From Heligmosomoides polygyrus polygyrus (taxonomy: Eukaryota > Nematoda > Chromadorea > Rhabditida > Heligmosomidae): a stretch of DNA of 64,000 bases. Both the position numbers and the translations under genes were made by a program. The stretch lies in NCBI GenBank assembly GCA_947396885.1, contig OX377201.1:5566934-5630933 (forward strand), in the 5' to 3' direction. The notes under the pieces were generated by a model. The model did not search any database, was not told the origin of the DNA, and saw only the letters and a program-made list of their open reading frames with translations. Below, one piece after another: positions 11,701-23,700 of this stretch. Every line of letters starts with the position of its first letter. Position 1 is the first letter of the stretch.

Positions 11701-14700
11701 ACGCGGAGTGACGCTATCGGTCGCGGGTTCACGCGATTAACTTCGGCCGGGTGCTGTCGACGCTGAGCGACGCGATCAATCAATTTGGCCTCTAAACATC
11801 GTATCGCGAGAAGGTGGAAGTATAAACGGGTCCTTTGGGATCGTTCACGGCCTGATCATGAGAGAGCGACTTGTCGCCCATGTGAAACATGCAAACCGAT
11901 TAAAATCGAGCGGTCGACGCTAAAATCTGTCCATACTCGAGTGCAGCCGTGTCGCTGTCGCTCCAGTGTCATATCGGTGCTGTTGCATGTTCATACTTCG
12001 CCCCGGCTACGAGATCTACGTGGGCGACTGGGCGGCGATCAGAGGGTCGAGTATCTAACTACACCATGGCGCACCAGTGTTCGAAGGTAACGATTTCTAT
12101 TCTGTTATTCTTCACATCAATGTAAGGCATGGTATTATTCTTCATTTTGAGTGCCAGATTGATGTATGTAGTATGACTGTTTGCTAGCGTCTGTGTTGAC
12201 TGATTACTGACTGCCAAGAAATGTGCGCTATGGTGCAGTTGCGTACACCACAGTCCGTCCGTCGCACCAGCCGCTCTCGTCACTCTTCTCACTATCGTCG
12301 CCGGTTCATTCTTTTTGGGCGCTGCTGTCGCGAAGTATTAACAGGGACTTAGGGGTCGTTTAAGGCCCCTACAGAGTTCTGCAGCAGCGCCGTGGCCCTA
12401 TGCTTAACCATAGGGCAGAGACGCAGAGCTCGCCGCCGGCGTCGTCCCTGCCCTATCCTTAACAATAGCGGCGAGCGGCGTTGCCGCAGAACTCTATGGG
12501 GGCCTTTAGAGTGCGCGCGAGGCGCGAGGTGATGCATACGTAAGGCCCCTGTTATACTCCCGCGGGAGCTTCCGCGGGACGACCGCGGACGGACGGTGCA
12601 CGGCGGAGGCGGGCGTGGCGGGCCGCGACGAGTGGCCCGGCGCGGGGTCCCGACGCGATTTCCGCCCATCCGCGGAAGCTCCCGCGGGAGTATAACAGGG
12701 GCCTAAGGCCCCGTTTATACTTCGTCGCGGCGCGACGCGACGCCAGGTATAGTGGCCATATTGATTGTGCGACGCGATCGATCAATTTGGCCTCTTTGAG
12801 TGGCCATCGCGGCGCGCCGCGACGAAGTATAAACGGGTCCTAAGGCCTTTTCATACCACCGCTCACCCCGAACGACGTCTAAGGCATCTGTTATACTCCC
12901 ACGGGAGCATCCGCGGAACGTCCGCGGACCAATGGTGCACAGCGGAGGCGGGCGTGGCGAGGCGCGATTCCCGCCCTTCCGCGGATGCTCCCGAGGGAGT
13001 ATAACTCAGGCCTAATGATATGCTCCCATATCGATCGGGCGGCGCGATGGGATCGATATGGGTGCATATCATTAGGCGTCGCTCGGGGTGAGCGATGGTA
13101 TGACAAAGGCCTAATGGCCAAATTAATCGACCGCGTCGCTCGATCAATGTGGCCACCATACGTGGCGTTGCATCGCACAGCGTCGAAGTATAAACGAGAC
13201 CTCAGTGCATACATACGCGCGACACGTCTCCATCAGTTTAAATGCGTCGAGTGGTTGAGGCGATCCACACTAAACTTCGCGCGAGGCGAAATCTAGGGAC
13301 GAACCTTTTGCAACTTGCATTTTTTGCACATGCTTGCGCCGGCTCTCGCGCACGCTAAACGATTCCATACATAGAAAGCAAATTAGTCCCAGTTGGTTTC
13401 TTGTAATGGCGTGGAGATTTGTTAGCCAGTTCCAAAAAAGGCCTGAACCAGGAGTAGGGCTGTACCGGAATTTTTAGAACGGAAGGGGACTGTATAGACT
13501 CCTCACACTTTATTCAGATTTTTTCAGTGATTCGGCATTCAACAGTGAACATCGGCTGTGCTCTGTTTACAGGAAGACCTTAATAATAACAGGAAGCCAA
13601 ATAATAATACGACAAAGTATGTAAAGTTTAGAACTTAGCGAACAGGTTGCTGTACAACAACAAAGCTCCGAAGTATTGAAGAAGTTCGTCAACTCACGTG
13701 GGTATACAAACTCCATAGTAGCGAGTGTAGCCCTCACTGCATTGACACACATTCGGCACACACTGTCTGGTACACGGCTAAAGCAGCGGTTATCATAGGA
13801 CGAAGTTCGGCATTCACCTTATTTGTCTTTTACGAAGCAGGATGTTTTTCAAACGTTTATTGGAGTAGAAAACGTGACCGAAATATACGCTTACACATCC
13901 AGAAGCAACAAAAGCAATCGTAGAAGAAGAAATACTAAACTATTTTCCACTGCATAACTTCCGGTAAACAGCATTTACACAATTTATCAAATAAATATTG
14001 TTTGGTTTAAGAGAAGTACACGACAGACTTTTCACACGAACAGTACCTTGAGTTCGAAATGCACCTAAGCCACAGTTTTTACAAAGGAATAAGAATCCTG
14101 TACTCTTCAAGAAGCGCACACAGGGTTCACATCTCTGTCAATTTCCCATCAAAGAAATTTGTTGGATTGACAGATAGTCTGTCCGCCAGAATTCTGTACA
14201 GCATGATGAAGTCAGCGACTTTTTTCATCTCACTTTTTTCAATTTTTTTCAGAAGAAAATGAATGTTCAGCTCTTTCTAAAGACCGCGTGGCAAAGAACT
14301 ATATTCCAACGAAGAACATCGATATCCTTCTTATTAAAAGGGCTAAACGCTGTTGTGACAAATTTCAGTAAGTAGGCCACATAGGTTTTTGAGGGAGTGT
14401 ACGTGGAGATCTGGATGTTTGGGTTTCCAGGGCCACAAGAGAGGCTGTATGTGTCGTAACCGGCTTCTTTCACCAGGATTCAACTGTGCTTACAAGGAAA
14501 GGGTCTGAACAGGGAGAGCGAGTTATATAGGAGAAATTCCCACCCTCAATCAGTATAAAAATGTGTTTATTTTTTTTTGCCAAGTCGTTATACCCAAGGA
14601 ATAGAGGTCGTTGTAGTGACAATGGAATTGGCGCCTCACGAATTCGTGGGTTATGTACGCCAGGGATGCCCCTACCGGCAAGTGGCTCGGAGCTCAGTGG

Positions 14701-17700
14701 ATAGTGACGTTGCTTCATGGGAAGGAGGCGGTGGTTCGATACTCCTGCTCTCAACATTTTTAGACTGACTGATGGTTGGGGATTCTCCCTATATGACTCC
14801 GCTTCCAGACATACGCCTCAGACCCTTCCCTTGTTAGAGAAAAATAGGTGAATAGTCCTGATGTACCTAAGATCTCGAACTTTATGAGACTTCTTCAGAA
14901 CGTGACTATCTATCTTACATTTTGATGACTGAGGCTGGTTATTTGTCCTCAGTCTTCAGAAAGTGTGCCTTCTCAAGTGGCAATTTACGCTTATCGCTCA
15001 ACATCTTAAAAATCATTAACCGACTGAATCGGAATATTCCTCGTCCTCTATTCCTTTGTAGATCTTAACATAGTCATCATACATTCTGACACCAACATTT
15101 CCTGTGCAGTTTGGGAGTTCGTGGGTTTACAGCAGGAATAAATTAGGATAACACTATACCGCTAAATGGGAACATGCCTCGGTCTGACCCTTGACCGGCT
15201 CATGATGTCATCCACTGAGCCAGGGCGGCGGCCCGCCCAGGTCCGCTATAAAAGTCGCGGATCCTTCTTCGTCTCACTCCTCACTATCACAGTCTGGCAG
15301 TCGTAGTCCTGCCACTTACCCAGACCGCGGAACCACCAGCTCAGGGTAGCGAAGGTAAGTAATAGGATGAAATGAAACGAAATAGGGTGGGATAAGCGCA
15401 GTGAAATGAGATATGCGACCTAGTAGTACATTACCCAGCACAATTGTAGCGTCAATCCTGTCTTGTTGAATGGATCATCTACTAATAAAGATATAAACAC
15501 AAGTCGTGTACGATTGAGCCATCAAAGCTTTTGCGAGCCATGATGCGGTTCGAAATATGGTGCATTGGCAAAAACAACACTTCTAGGGCATCGACAAAGT
15601 TCTTTCAAAATAGAAGTCGAAAGCATCAATTTGCAAAAAATATTTAGATAGAGAAAGTCAGTCACATTCGACATGCGTTGGACTGAACACAAGCTAAATA
15701 CTTCTGACCAATTTAGCATACGTAATCTTCTTCAGAAATGAAGTCTCTTAAAAATTAAGTGGCTTCTGCTGCGCTTAATTTGGGACAATTTCTACATTAC
15801 CAATTTTTACCAAAGGATGTTGACATACGTCAAAAAAAACTGCAGCAAAGGAAGATCGAAAGCATTCCGAATCTTCTCTTGAATTGATTAGTCAAATGAA
15901 GTTGATTAAACATGAAGGATGGAGAAGGAAACCTGGTCTGCGGACTGAAAATTTATCCATCTTCAGCAAGAGCCCAGCGGAATTTTAACCGTTCTGGAAA
16001 CCATTTGAAAAGTTAGTACCTAACGAAACCCTCTATCATTGAATAGCTTTCATTACTTCTGTTGTTGTAAGAGAGATGCAGCTCTCACACTTTAAGTGAC
16101 TGATTTCAAAGACTGGTAACTTATACGAGAGAGCTGTGATACAGTTTAAAAACAAGTTCATGAATTCTAGAAGAGAAACCCTTGGAACGATACAACTTTT
16201 GAAATCAATGAAATAATATCGAGAAGACTCCAAGTCCTTGCTAATGACCTCAATGATGTTCAAGCAATAATTGCAACTATGGAAAACGAGGTGAAACTGT
16301 AAATACGACAATAATGATTTCTAGGGTGGTAGATACGTTTGCAAAGAAAGTACAAAAAGAGATGACAAAACAGGAGTTCGACTCCAGAGGGACCTGGAGC
16401 ATGCAGGAGCTCATGGAAAATCTTGCTACGACGATAAAACGTAGTGAGCACATGAAATTTTGTATTTTGAAATTCGATCAACCGTTACATTCAGTTTGGT
16501 TTGGAAACTAGCACTACTGTAGAAGGTAATTCTTCAATCTTAGTAGATCAGTCGAATTCAGCAGAACGCAGCAAACGTTTTTGCACTTCAGAACTTCGTC
16601 TTCGTTATCCATCGTTCATCACACATACAGCTTCTTAGCGCCATGGCTTCCCTTCCCTTCTCTTTTTCCAAAGACTTCAATTCTACGTATAGTACCCATG
16701 CATTGAAGTGGTTGTTCTCCTTTGTTATTTGGTTTACCTTTCCTAGTAATGTGTAAAGTCAACAGTTCGTGTAAAAGAACTGAAAGGAGCAATTTTCGGA
16801 ATTATTATGAACCATCTAAGTCGTAGTCGGCGCCGGTGCTGTAATGGCGTAGAGCATTCCCGCCCGGTTAGAGGGAGGTGCGGATTCGAGTCCCTCCTGG
16901 CGCTAGAAGTTTTGATCGCAACAAAACATTGTTGTGACGGCTTACAACCTCGACACCATCCACTTGAGGCTCAACGAAACTTATTTGAATCGTCTCTATC
17001 AAAACCATCAGCTTAACTGGTTCCATGCCTATATCAGCGGCCAACTCATCTCGGATACGGGTGAGTACTGATCGGTCCCACGAGGTGTGGATGTTGCGTT
17101 CGATCAAACGGCGACAATGGTGTAATGGCGTAGAACATTCCCGCCTGATTAGAGGAAAATGCGGGTTCGAGTCCGCCTGGAGCTAGAAGTTTTGAACGCA
17201 ACAAAACATCGTTATGACAGCTCATAAGTCGTAGTACTTTTCTAAAGAATCTGAAATTCGGCTGGCGGGAAAGATGTGCTACAATTTTTTGCTCAGGTCT
17301 AACAGACTTGTCGCCTGGGGAGTGATAATACCCATGATCGGCTCATGAATTCACCGACTGAGCCAGGGCACGGTCCTGTCCAGGCTCACTATAAGGGTCG
17401 GCGGCCGGCTGGGGGGTTCTTTGTCTCACTCCTTATTACTGTAACAGTCTGGCAGTCGTAGTCCTGTCACTTACCCAGACCGCGGACCCAACGGCTGGGG
17501 GTAATGAAGACAGGTTAGGAAATAGGATGAAATGAAATGAAATAAGATGGAATTGGCGCAATGAAATGAGATATACGACCTAGTAGTACATTACCCACCG
17601 CAATTGTAGTGTCAATCGTGCCTTGCTGAAATGGTTATCCAATAATAAAGATATAAACACAAGTCGTATACTATCGAACCGTGATGCAGTTCGAAGTAGG

Positions 17701-20700
17701 TCTACTACCCTTTAACCATGACCTAATACTTCTTCTGAAAACGGGAACTGTCACTTAACATAGGACAGATTTCTATTTCCATTTTGATAATGTCATGCTG
17801 CCCCTATCCCTGAACGAACAGCTTGAGTAATCTTGCCGACGAATTCGAACTACAATTTGATTTGGAGACTTGCTGCAGAACAACAAAAATCACGACTCAA
17901 TTCTGACATTTCAGTTTTTAACGCTTCCCTTAAAGTTTGATTAATTCATGTGTAGACACCGTTAAAGAAACAAACCGGGTTCCGTATAGCACACGTCGGT
18001 TCACACGCTGTTCCACATTGATATCGCCTTTGGTTTTGACCACATGGAGGAACTGAAATCTGTTGCAGTAGATGGAAATTTCTAGAAACTCCGTTTTCTT
18101 AATGTTGGTTGGATGAGGCACACTACTCGATTGTAGTATAAAGACACAGCGCAGTTTCTTTGCATCAGGCACAAATCGTAAGTCAGTGTATAACGTCCAA
18201 AACGAAATCTTACGTGGTCTTGGTGTTGTCGGACAGTTTCCCCTGAAGATGCAGAGCGCCTGAAAATAGATTCTTCTATTGATGTAAATGGTTAGTTTTT
18301 GAGCCTATAAATGTGCAGAAAGATGCTGTTAAGTAGAATTTGAAGAAACGAATAGGGATTTGCCTAAAAGCTTAGATTTATCAAATAGTCGCAGTGTTTC
18401 CAGCGCTTTGTCTCATAGGAATAACTCTCTAAGCTTAGAGTAAAAATCAAAGACCGGTATGAGTTGTTATAATAGTTATGGTTTGTCTGCGAAATTAATC
18501 AAAAAAGCTTTCTTAACTTTTTCATATTATTTGAAAATGTTTCGAATATGTGGCAGTTTCGTATGAGTGAAGGCTGCTTCTTTCTTAATTATTACCATTA
18601 TTTACTGTAAACTGCCGCAAAAATAAAATTGTTAAGGAAAAAATGACCATGTTTTGCTCTAGTATCGCCTCGAGTAGAGGCGCTTACTATTCATAAGATA
18701 GGGAGGAGGTATCGACTGTTGCTTGTATCCGATTCGAGGATCTTGGTTTGGATCTCTCACCCATGTCAACAATGCCTTCCAACCTTACGAGGTCTGCAGT
18801 TTGATGCCAGACTTGTCTGGGAAGGATAAAGCACTGACTTCTAGATTGGTTGGCCATCGGAAGTCATTGTATGAATAAACCATATACGTATTTAGATTGC
18901 CTCCACGGTATCCAGAGGAAGTAGAATGCATGGCGCATGCAAAATGGGATTGATTAATACCGTCTTTTATCCTTTATCCTCTTTCGCCTCAAGTTGTCCG
19001 AGGCAGCAAGATAGCGTCGGACAGCATTGTTAGAACATGCGATGTAGGGGTTATACGCAACTACCGTGAATTGAACAATTTCTTGGGTTTCATAACGATA
19101 GTTCAGAGTTGGTGAGGTGGACGTCAGAGCTACTTTGAACGATGTCATCTTCTAAACAATATTCTACATAAAACAGCGGCCACGTTGGAAATGAATTCGT
19201 TTTTTCGACAACCCGAAAAATTTACTTTTTACCAACTTAGAGTCAAGCATGGAGCTATTAGGGTGTCCCATAATTTTCTAGGCCATTTTAACCATGAGTG
19301 TTTGACGCGTTACAACTTCTTTGTACAAAATCCATACGGGATGTTCTTTTGGCACAACAAGGTGATTCGAATATATTTTGCAATAGCATACCGATTACCA
19401 CTCTCGGCCTACTGCCCGCACTTTGACAATTTCTTGAAAACGAAACTGCCACCTGCCGAAATCACGTCTTGCTTCTTCACCACTTTTCTGTCGCTGCTCA
19501 CAAAGCTGTGGTTGCTTTGTTAGGTCCAGATGCCTTCAGCAGGTCAACGTGCGAAACTTGGTTCAAGCGTCTCCGGAAGCGAATATACAGCATTACGGAC
19601 AAGGAGCATACTGAAAGACCGATCGGTCCGGAGTCTTTCGCTACTCGCTTTTACTGACCGAACAGGCGATTACAGCAGATTTATTCATTGAAGATACGCC
19701 GTAAATGAAGCGTAAGCTGCTCGAGAAGTACACGAGATTCAGTACTATTCGTGTGTTGTTGGATAATGCACGACGGCATCGAGCGAAACGAACGCAGGAA
19801 GGATAAAAGGATAAAGGATAAAGGACGACGTTATTCAATCCCTTCTTGGATGCGCAAGCGCATTCTACTTTTACGGGATGTCGTAGAGGCGACATGAATG
19901 CGTATTAGGCCATACAATGACTTGCGGTGGCAAGCCGATGAACAAGTCAGCGCTTTATCCTTCCCAGACAAGTCTGGTACCAATTCACCGACCCCGGAGG
20001 GATGGAAGGCTTGGTTGGCATGGGCGGGAAATCCGAACCAGAAACCTGGTATCGGGTGCACGCGACAGTCGCGCCTCCTTTGATGCGCTACACGCGCCCG
20101 ATGAGGAAGAAGCCTATCGAAATTGTGGGACATCCTACGTCTTCACCCGATATCAGCCCTTGTGACCACTGAGAGGTCTTGCCCACTTTCATGAGCAAAC
20201 GATGCTCGCAACGTCAAGAAGTTCGGTGCACAATCGACGAATGGATCGGCCGCAGGCCAAGTTCTTTCTGGGGGAATGCAATCAATTCTCTGCCCAATCG
20301 TTGCAGAAAAATTATGGTCACAGCTGAAGAATATCTCGCTTGACTACCCTTTGTCACTATGTTGTTGCAATAAATTTCGATAAAAATGGTATGATAGCTC
20401 AGAAAATAATGGGACACTCTAAATCCTAATATAAAGGTCAGCTTCATTCAATGCATGTTTATGATACGCCACGCATTCTATAAGACTTCCAAAGAGCGCG
20501 GCGAATTTCGCACGGCTCATACGGTGGCTTCAGGTGGCTAACGGATGAAGGAGTCAGCGTTTTGTTTTACCCAGGCAAACTGTTGCCAGCTGTCGTCAAA
20601 CCGACTTAGTTTAGATTATTTGTAGTGTGATTTATTGGAAGATTGATTTTATGTAATGGAATGTCATTGGCATGTTGTTGTTGTGTTATCTAGGCGTCGG

Positions 20701-23700
20701 ATCTATGCGACGGACAAGAAGCATAGGGCGTCGTGATATACATAATCCTGCGTCGCCTAGTCGAAGGGACTGATTGATTTTTCACATTTGTTTAAGATCC
20801 ATTCTGTCTCATATCACGTGTTGGGTGCTGATTCATTCTTATTTCTTATATGTGGTGTTCTTATTAGGGCGCGTGTAGCGCAGTCGGAGGAGGCGCGACT
20901 GTCGCGTGCACCCGATACCAGGTTCCTGGTTCGGATTTCCCGCCCAGGCCAACCAAGCCTTCCATCCCTCCGGAGTCGCTGAATTGGTACCAGACGTCTG
21001 ACTTGTTCATCGGCTGGCCATCGCAAGTCATTGTATGGCCAAATACGCATTCATGTCGCCTCCACGACATCCCGTAGAAGTAGAATGCGCTGGCGCATCC
21101 CAGAAGGGATTGAGTAACGCCATCCTTTATCCTTATTTTATCCTATATGTGGTGTTTTTATTAAATAAACGGTTTAAATACCCAAGTTTCAGGTTGTTCG
21201 TGGCGTGACGGTCGCAAAATTACTGCGTGGCAGCTCTAGAAGCTTTGGCGAGCCGAAAATTTGAGGTACACGAACGACTTCACCAGCTCTCCAGCTCAGG
21301 ATCGATAGAACGAGTGGCTAGCATCAGCTGGACTGTAACCGAGAACCTCGACGCGCTGCGAGTGCGAAAGCAGGCGCGTCCGCGCTATCTAATTCAACAT
21401 GAGCTACCAAAATTCGTGCAACACTGTAGGCGATGTACGCGATGAAGTGCTCGCCTACAACTGTATTATAAGGTACCATCGCCGACACATTCTTTAAGAA
21501 GCCGGATTCATTAACGAGTTACAGCAATTTAACAGAGAAAATTAAAAATTACACCCGTAATCTCTAAGGCATCTGGCACACCTCCGAGTCGCTCCAGCGA
21601 CTGGTCGCTGCGATAGTGTTGCGCGGCTAGCTACGAACTGCGTAGCTACCCTCGCAACACTATCGCCGCGACCAGTCGCTGGAGCGACTCGGAGGTACGC
21701 CAGACGCCTAATATCGCGGCTTTACGTTGTGAATTCTCTGTTAAAGTTATGTATGGCGTTGATGAATCCGACCCCAGGATGGACTTTACTCCATATTGCA
21801 CACGCGTAAACGAAAAAGTTCTGTCAGATAGGGGCCAACAAAGTGCTTCTCGAGTATTGGAATGCTAATGACCTATAGAGTCCAAAATGTACAAAACAGA
21901 ACAGATTTATTAAGCCAAAAGTGACACAAACTCTGCAAAAATTTATAGCAAAAGTTGGCTTTTTTGTTATCCGCAAGAGTGATATCTTCGAAGATTTATT
22001 TAATGTGGAAAGCGTTCTACTCTCATAGCGATTTAGTATTTTATTCTCTGAAAAGCTGTTATATATTTTGAACAAGGTATTGTCAACTCTCACAAAAAAG
22101 TCTATTGTAGTTAACTTCAGATATGTACTCGATTTCAGTCCTGAATCTGAAGGAGAGTTGTCCCTCGATAATTTTCAGACTTATGCTTATGCTTTACAGC
22201 ACCTCGCGGCCTAGCGAGTAGTCCTTCCAAGATGTTCTTCTGTATTTTGTAACTACTCCTATGTACTTCATGATGACACCACCAAGAGGTGCCTTAACCT
22301 GATTTCACCACTCTGACATTAATGTCAGCAATAAATGCGATGCACGTCGCCATTCATAATTCCATGAGAATTTAGACAAACTTAGCATTTCTTGCTTAAC
22401 TAGAGGCTGTCGACCAAGAAACACTGGGTCTATGAAAAAAATTAAAAAGAAAAATCAAACAAATTTTTATTTTTTCGTAAATTCAAGCGCTTTCAGCAAT
22501 TTAAGCACTTGACTCTTCTGACTGCTAGCCATGAAAAATGTTGCTCAAGAAACCTTAGTGAAAAACCAGGTGATGTTTTTTGCAAGCTATCTTTCCAAAG
22601 GGGTTATTGTCATGATCACAAACGCACGTCTATCAGCGATGACGGGTTCTGGTCCCTCTGACGCTCTGAAATTGTACAGATTAACTCTTCTGCGGCCTTC
22701 TTTACTTTCAAATAACAATTCTTCAGATGTTCCTGATGACGTATCCAGTAAATTATTAGAGTTTCCCAAACTTACTTGGTCTGGAACGAGCACTGCACTG
22801 GTCTATGTCAACGCACTGACCCGTGCCATTTTCCAGCTTTCCAGGTGGACATTGGCATATTTTCTTCAAACAATTTTCGATCTGAAATATCTGTGTAATT
22901 CCACATTCAATGCACTTGCTTTATTCTTTTTTCTTTCAACTTTTGCTAAAATTTAATTATTTATTGAACTTGTTTGGGTGCTATGCAAAAAGGAGCACAA
23001 TGAAAGAGGGACGTAAAATTTAACGGGCTTAGGTCATCCTTAATTTAAATCCTTCTCACTGTTGCTATTCTGGAAACTTCGTATCAGTGAGAAAGGTTCA
23101 AATATTGCGTTCTTCTTTCGATATGTTACTTTTTCTATAGCGCACAAACAAGTACAATAAATAAATAAATAAATAAATAAATTCTAGTAAGAAAAATAAA
23201 TTAATAATTGAACTAAAATAAAGTGTAAGGTAAAAATGTAAAGTGTAATGCAATGAAAATAAATCAGATGTATAATGTAAAATAAAGTAAATTTAAAATA
23301 GTCAAGTTAAAGTAACATTTCTACTTAGCAAAATAGAAACAAAAAAACACAAAACATTTGCACATAAACTAAGTCAAAAAACTGAATTCAACAATAGCTG
23401 CTTACACAAATATACCTTGATGGCAACGGATTGGGTGAAATTAACAAAACATTTGATTGTACGGCAAAAGCTCGAAGTTATAGAAAAAGGACAAACCTCT
23501 TCGCATGTCTTTGTGTTATTGCAGGATGGATAGCATTTTCGCTCGCATGACAACGTTCGGCCAGGTTCACAATCTGAAGTGTTCACGGCGTTTTCGTACA
23601 GACAGAGTTTACACAAGCATTTCTTTTGGTTCTTTTTACTGCTCCCTATTTAAGCTTTGTGTAAGATTCAGATTAGATTAAGGTCGCGTGTAGCGCAGTC

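Larger units (their letters stand above)
12844..13111. mobile_element. Tourist-like MITE, outer shell of a nest
   Basis: Left arm GGCCTTTTCATACC, CGCTCACCCCG; right arm CGGGGTGAGCG, GGTATGACAAAGGCC. TAA on both sides (12841-12843, 13112-13114). A second MITE and a hairpin sit between the arms. Confidence 0.85.

Noticed and set aside
14267..14473. Minus-strand open frame with SCGPGNPNIQIS
   Set aside because: Composition is protein-like, but no family, no clear splice partners and no paralog in the window.
19831..20133. Open frames rich in [10 protein letters not shown] and similar, seen at many places
   Set aside because: They are translations of the family 1 SINE, not proteins.
22531..22956. 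141-codon plus-strand open frame
   Set aside because: It lies antisense over gene A exon 4, has no domain, and its frame is open mainly by chance.
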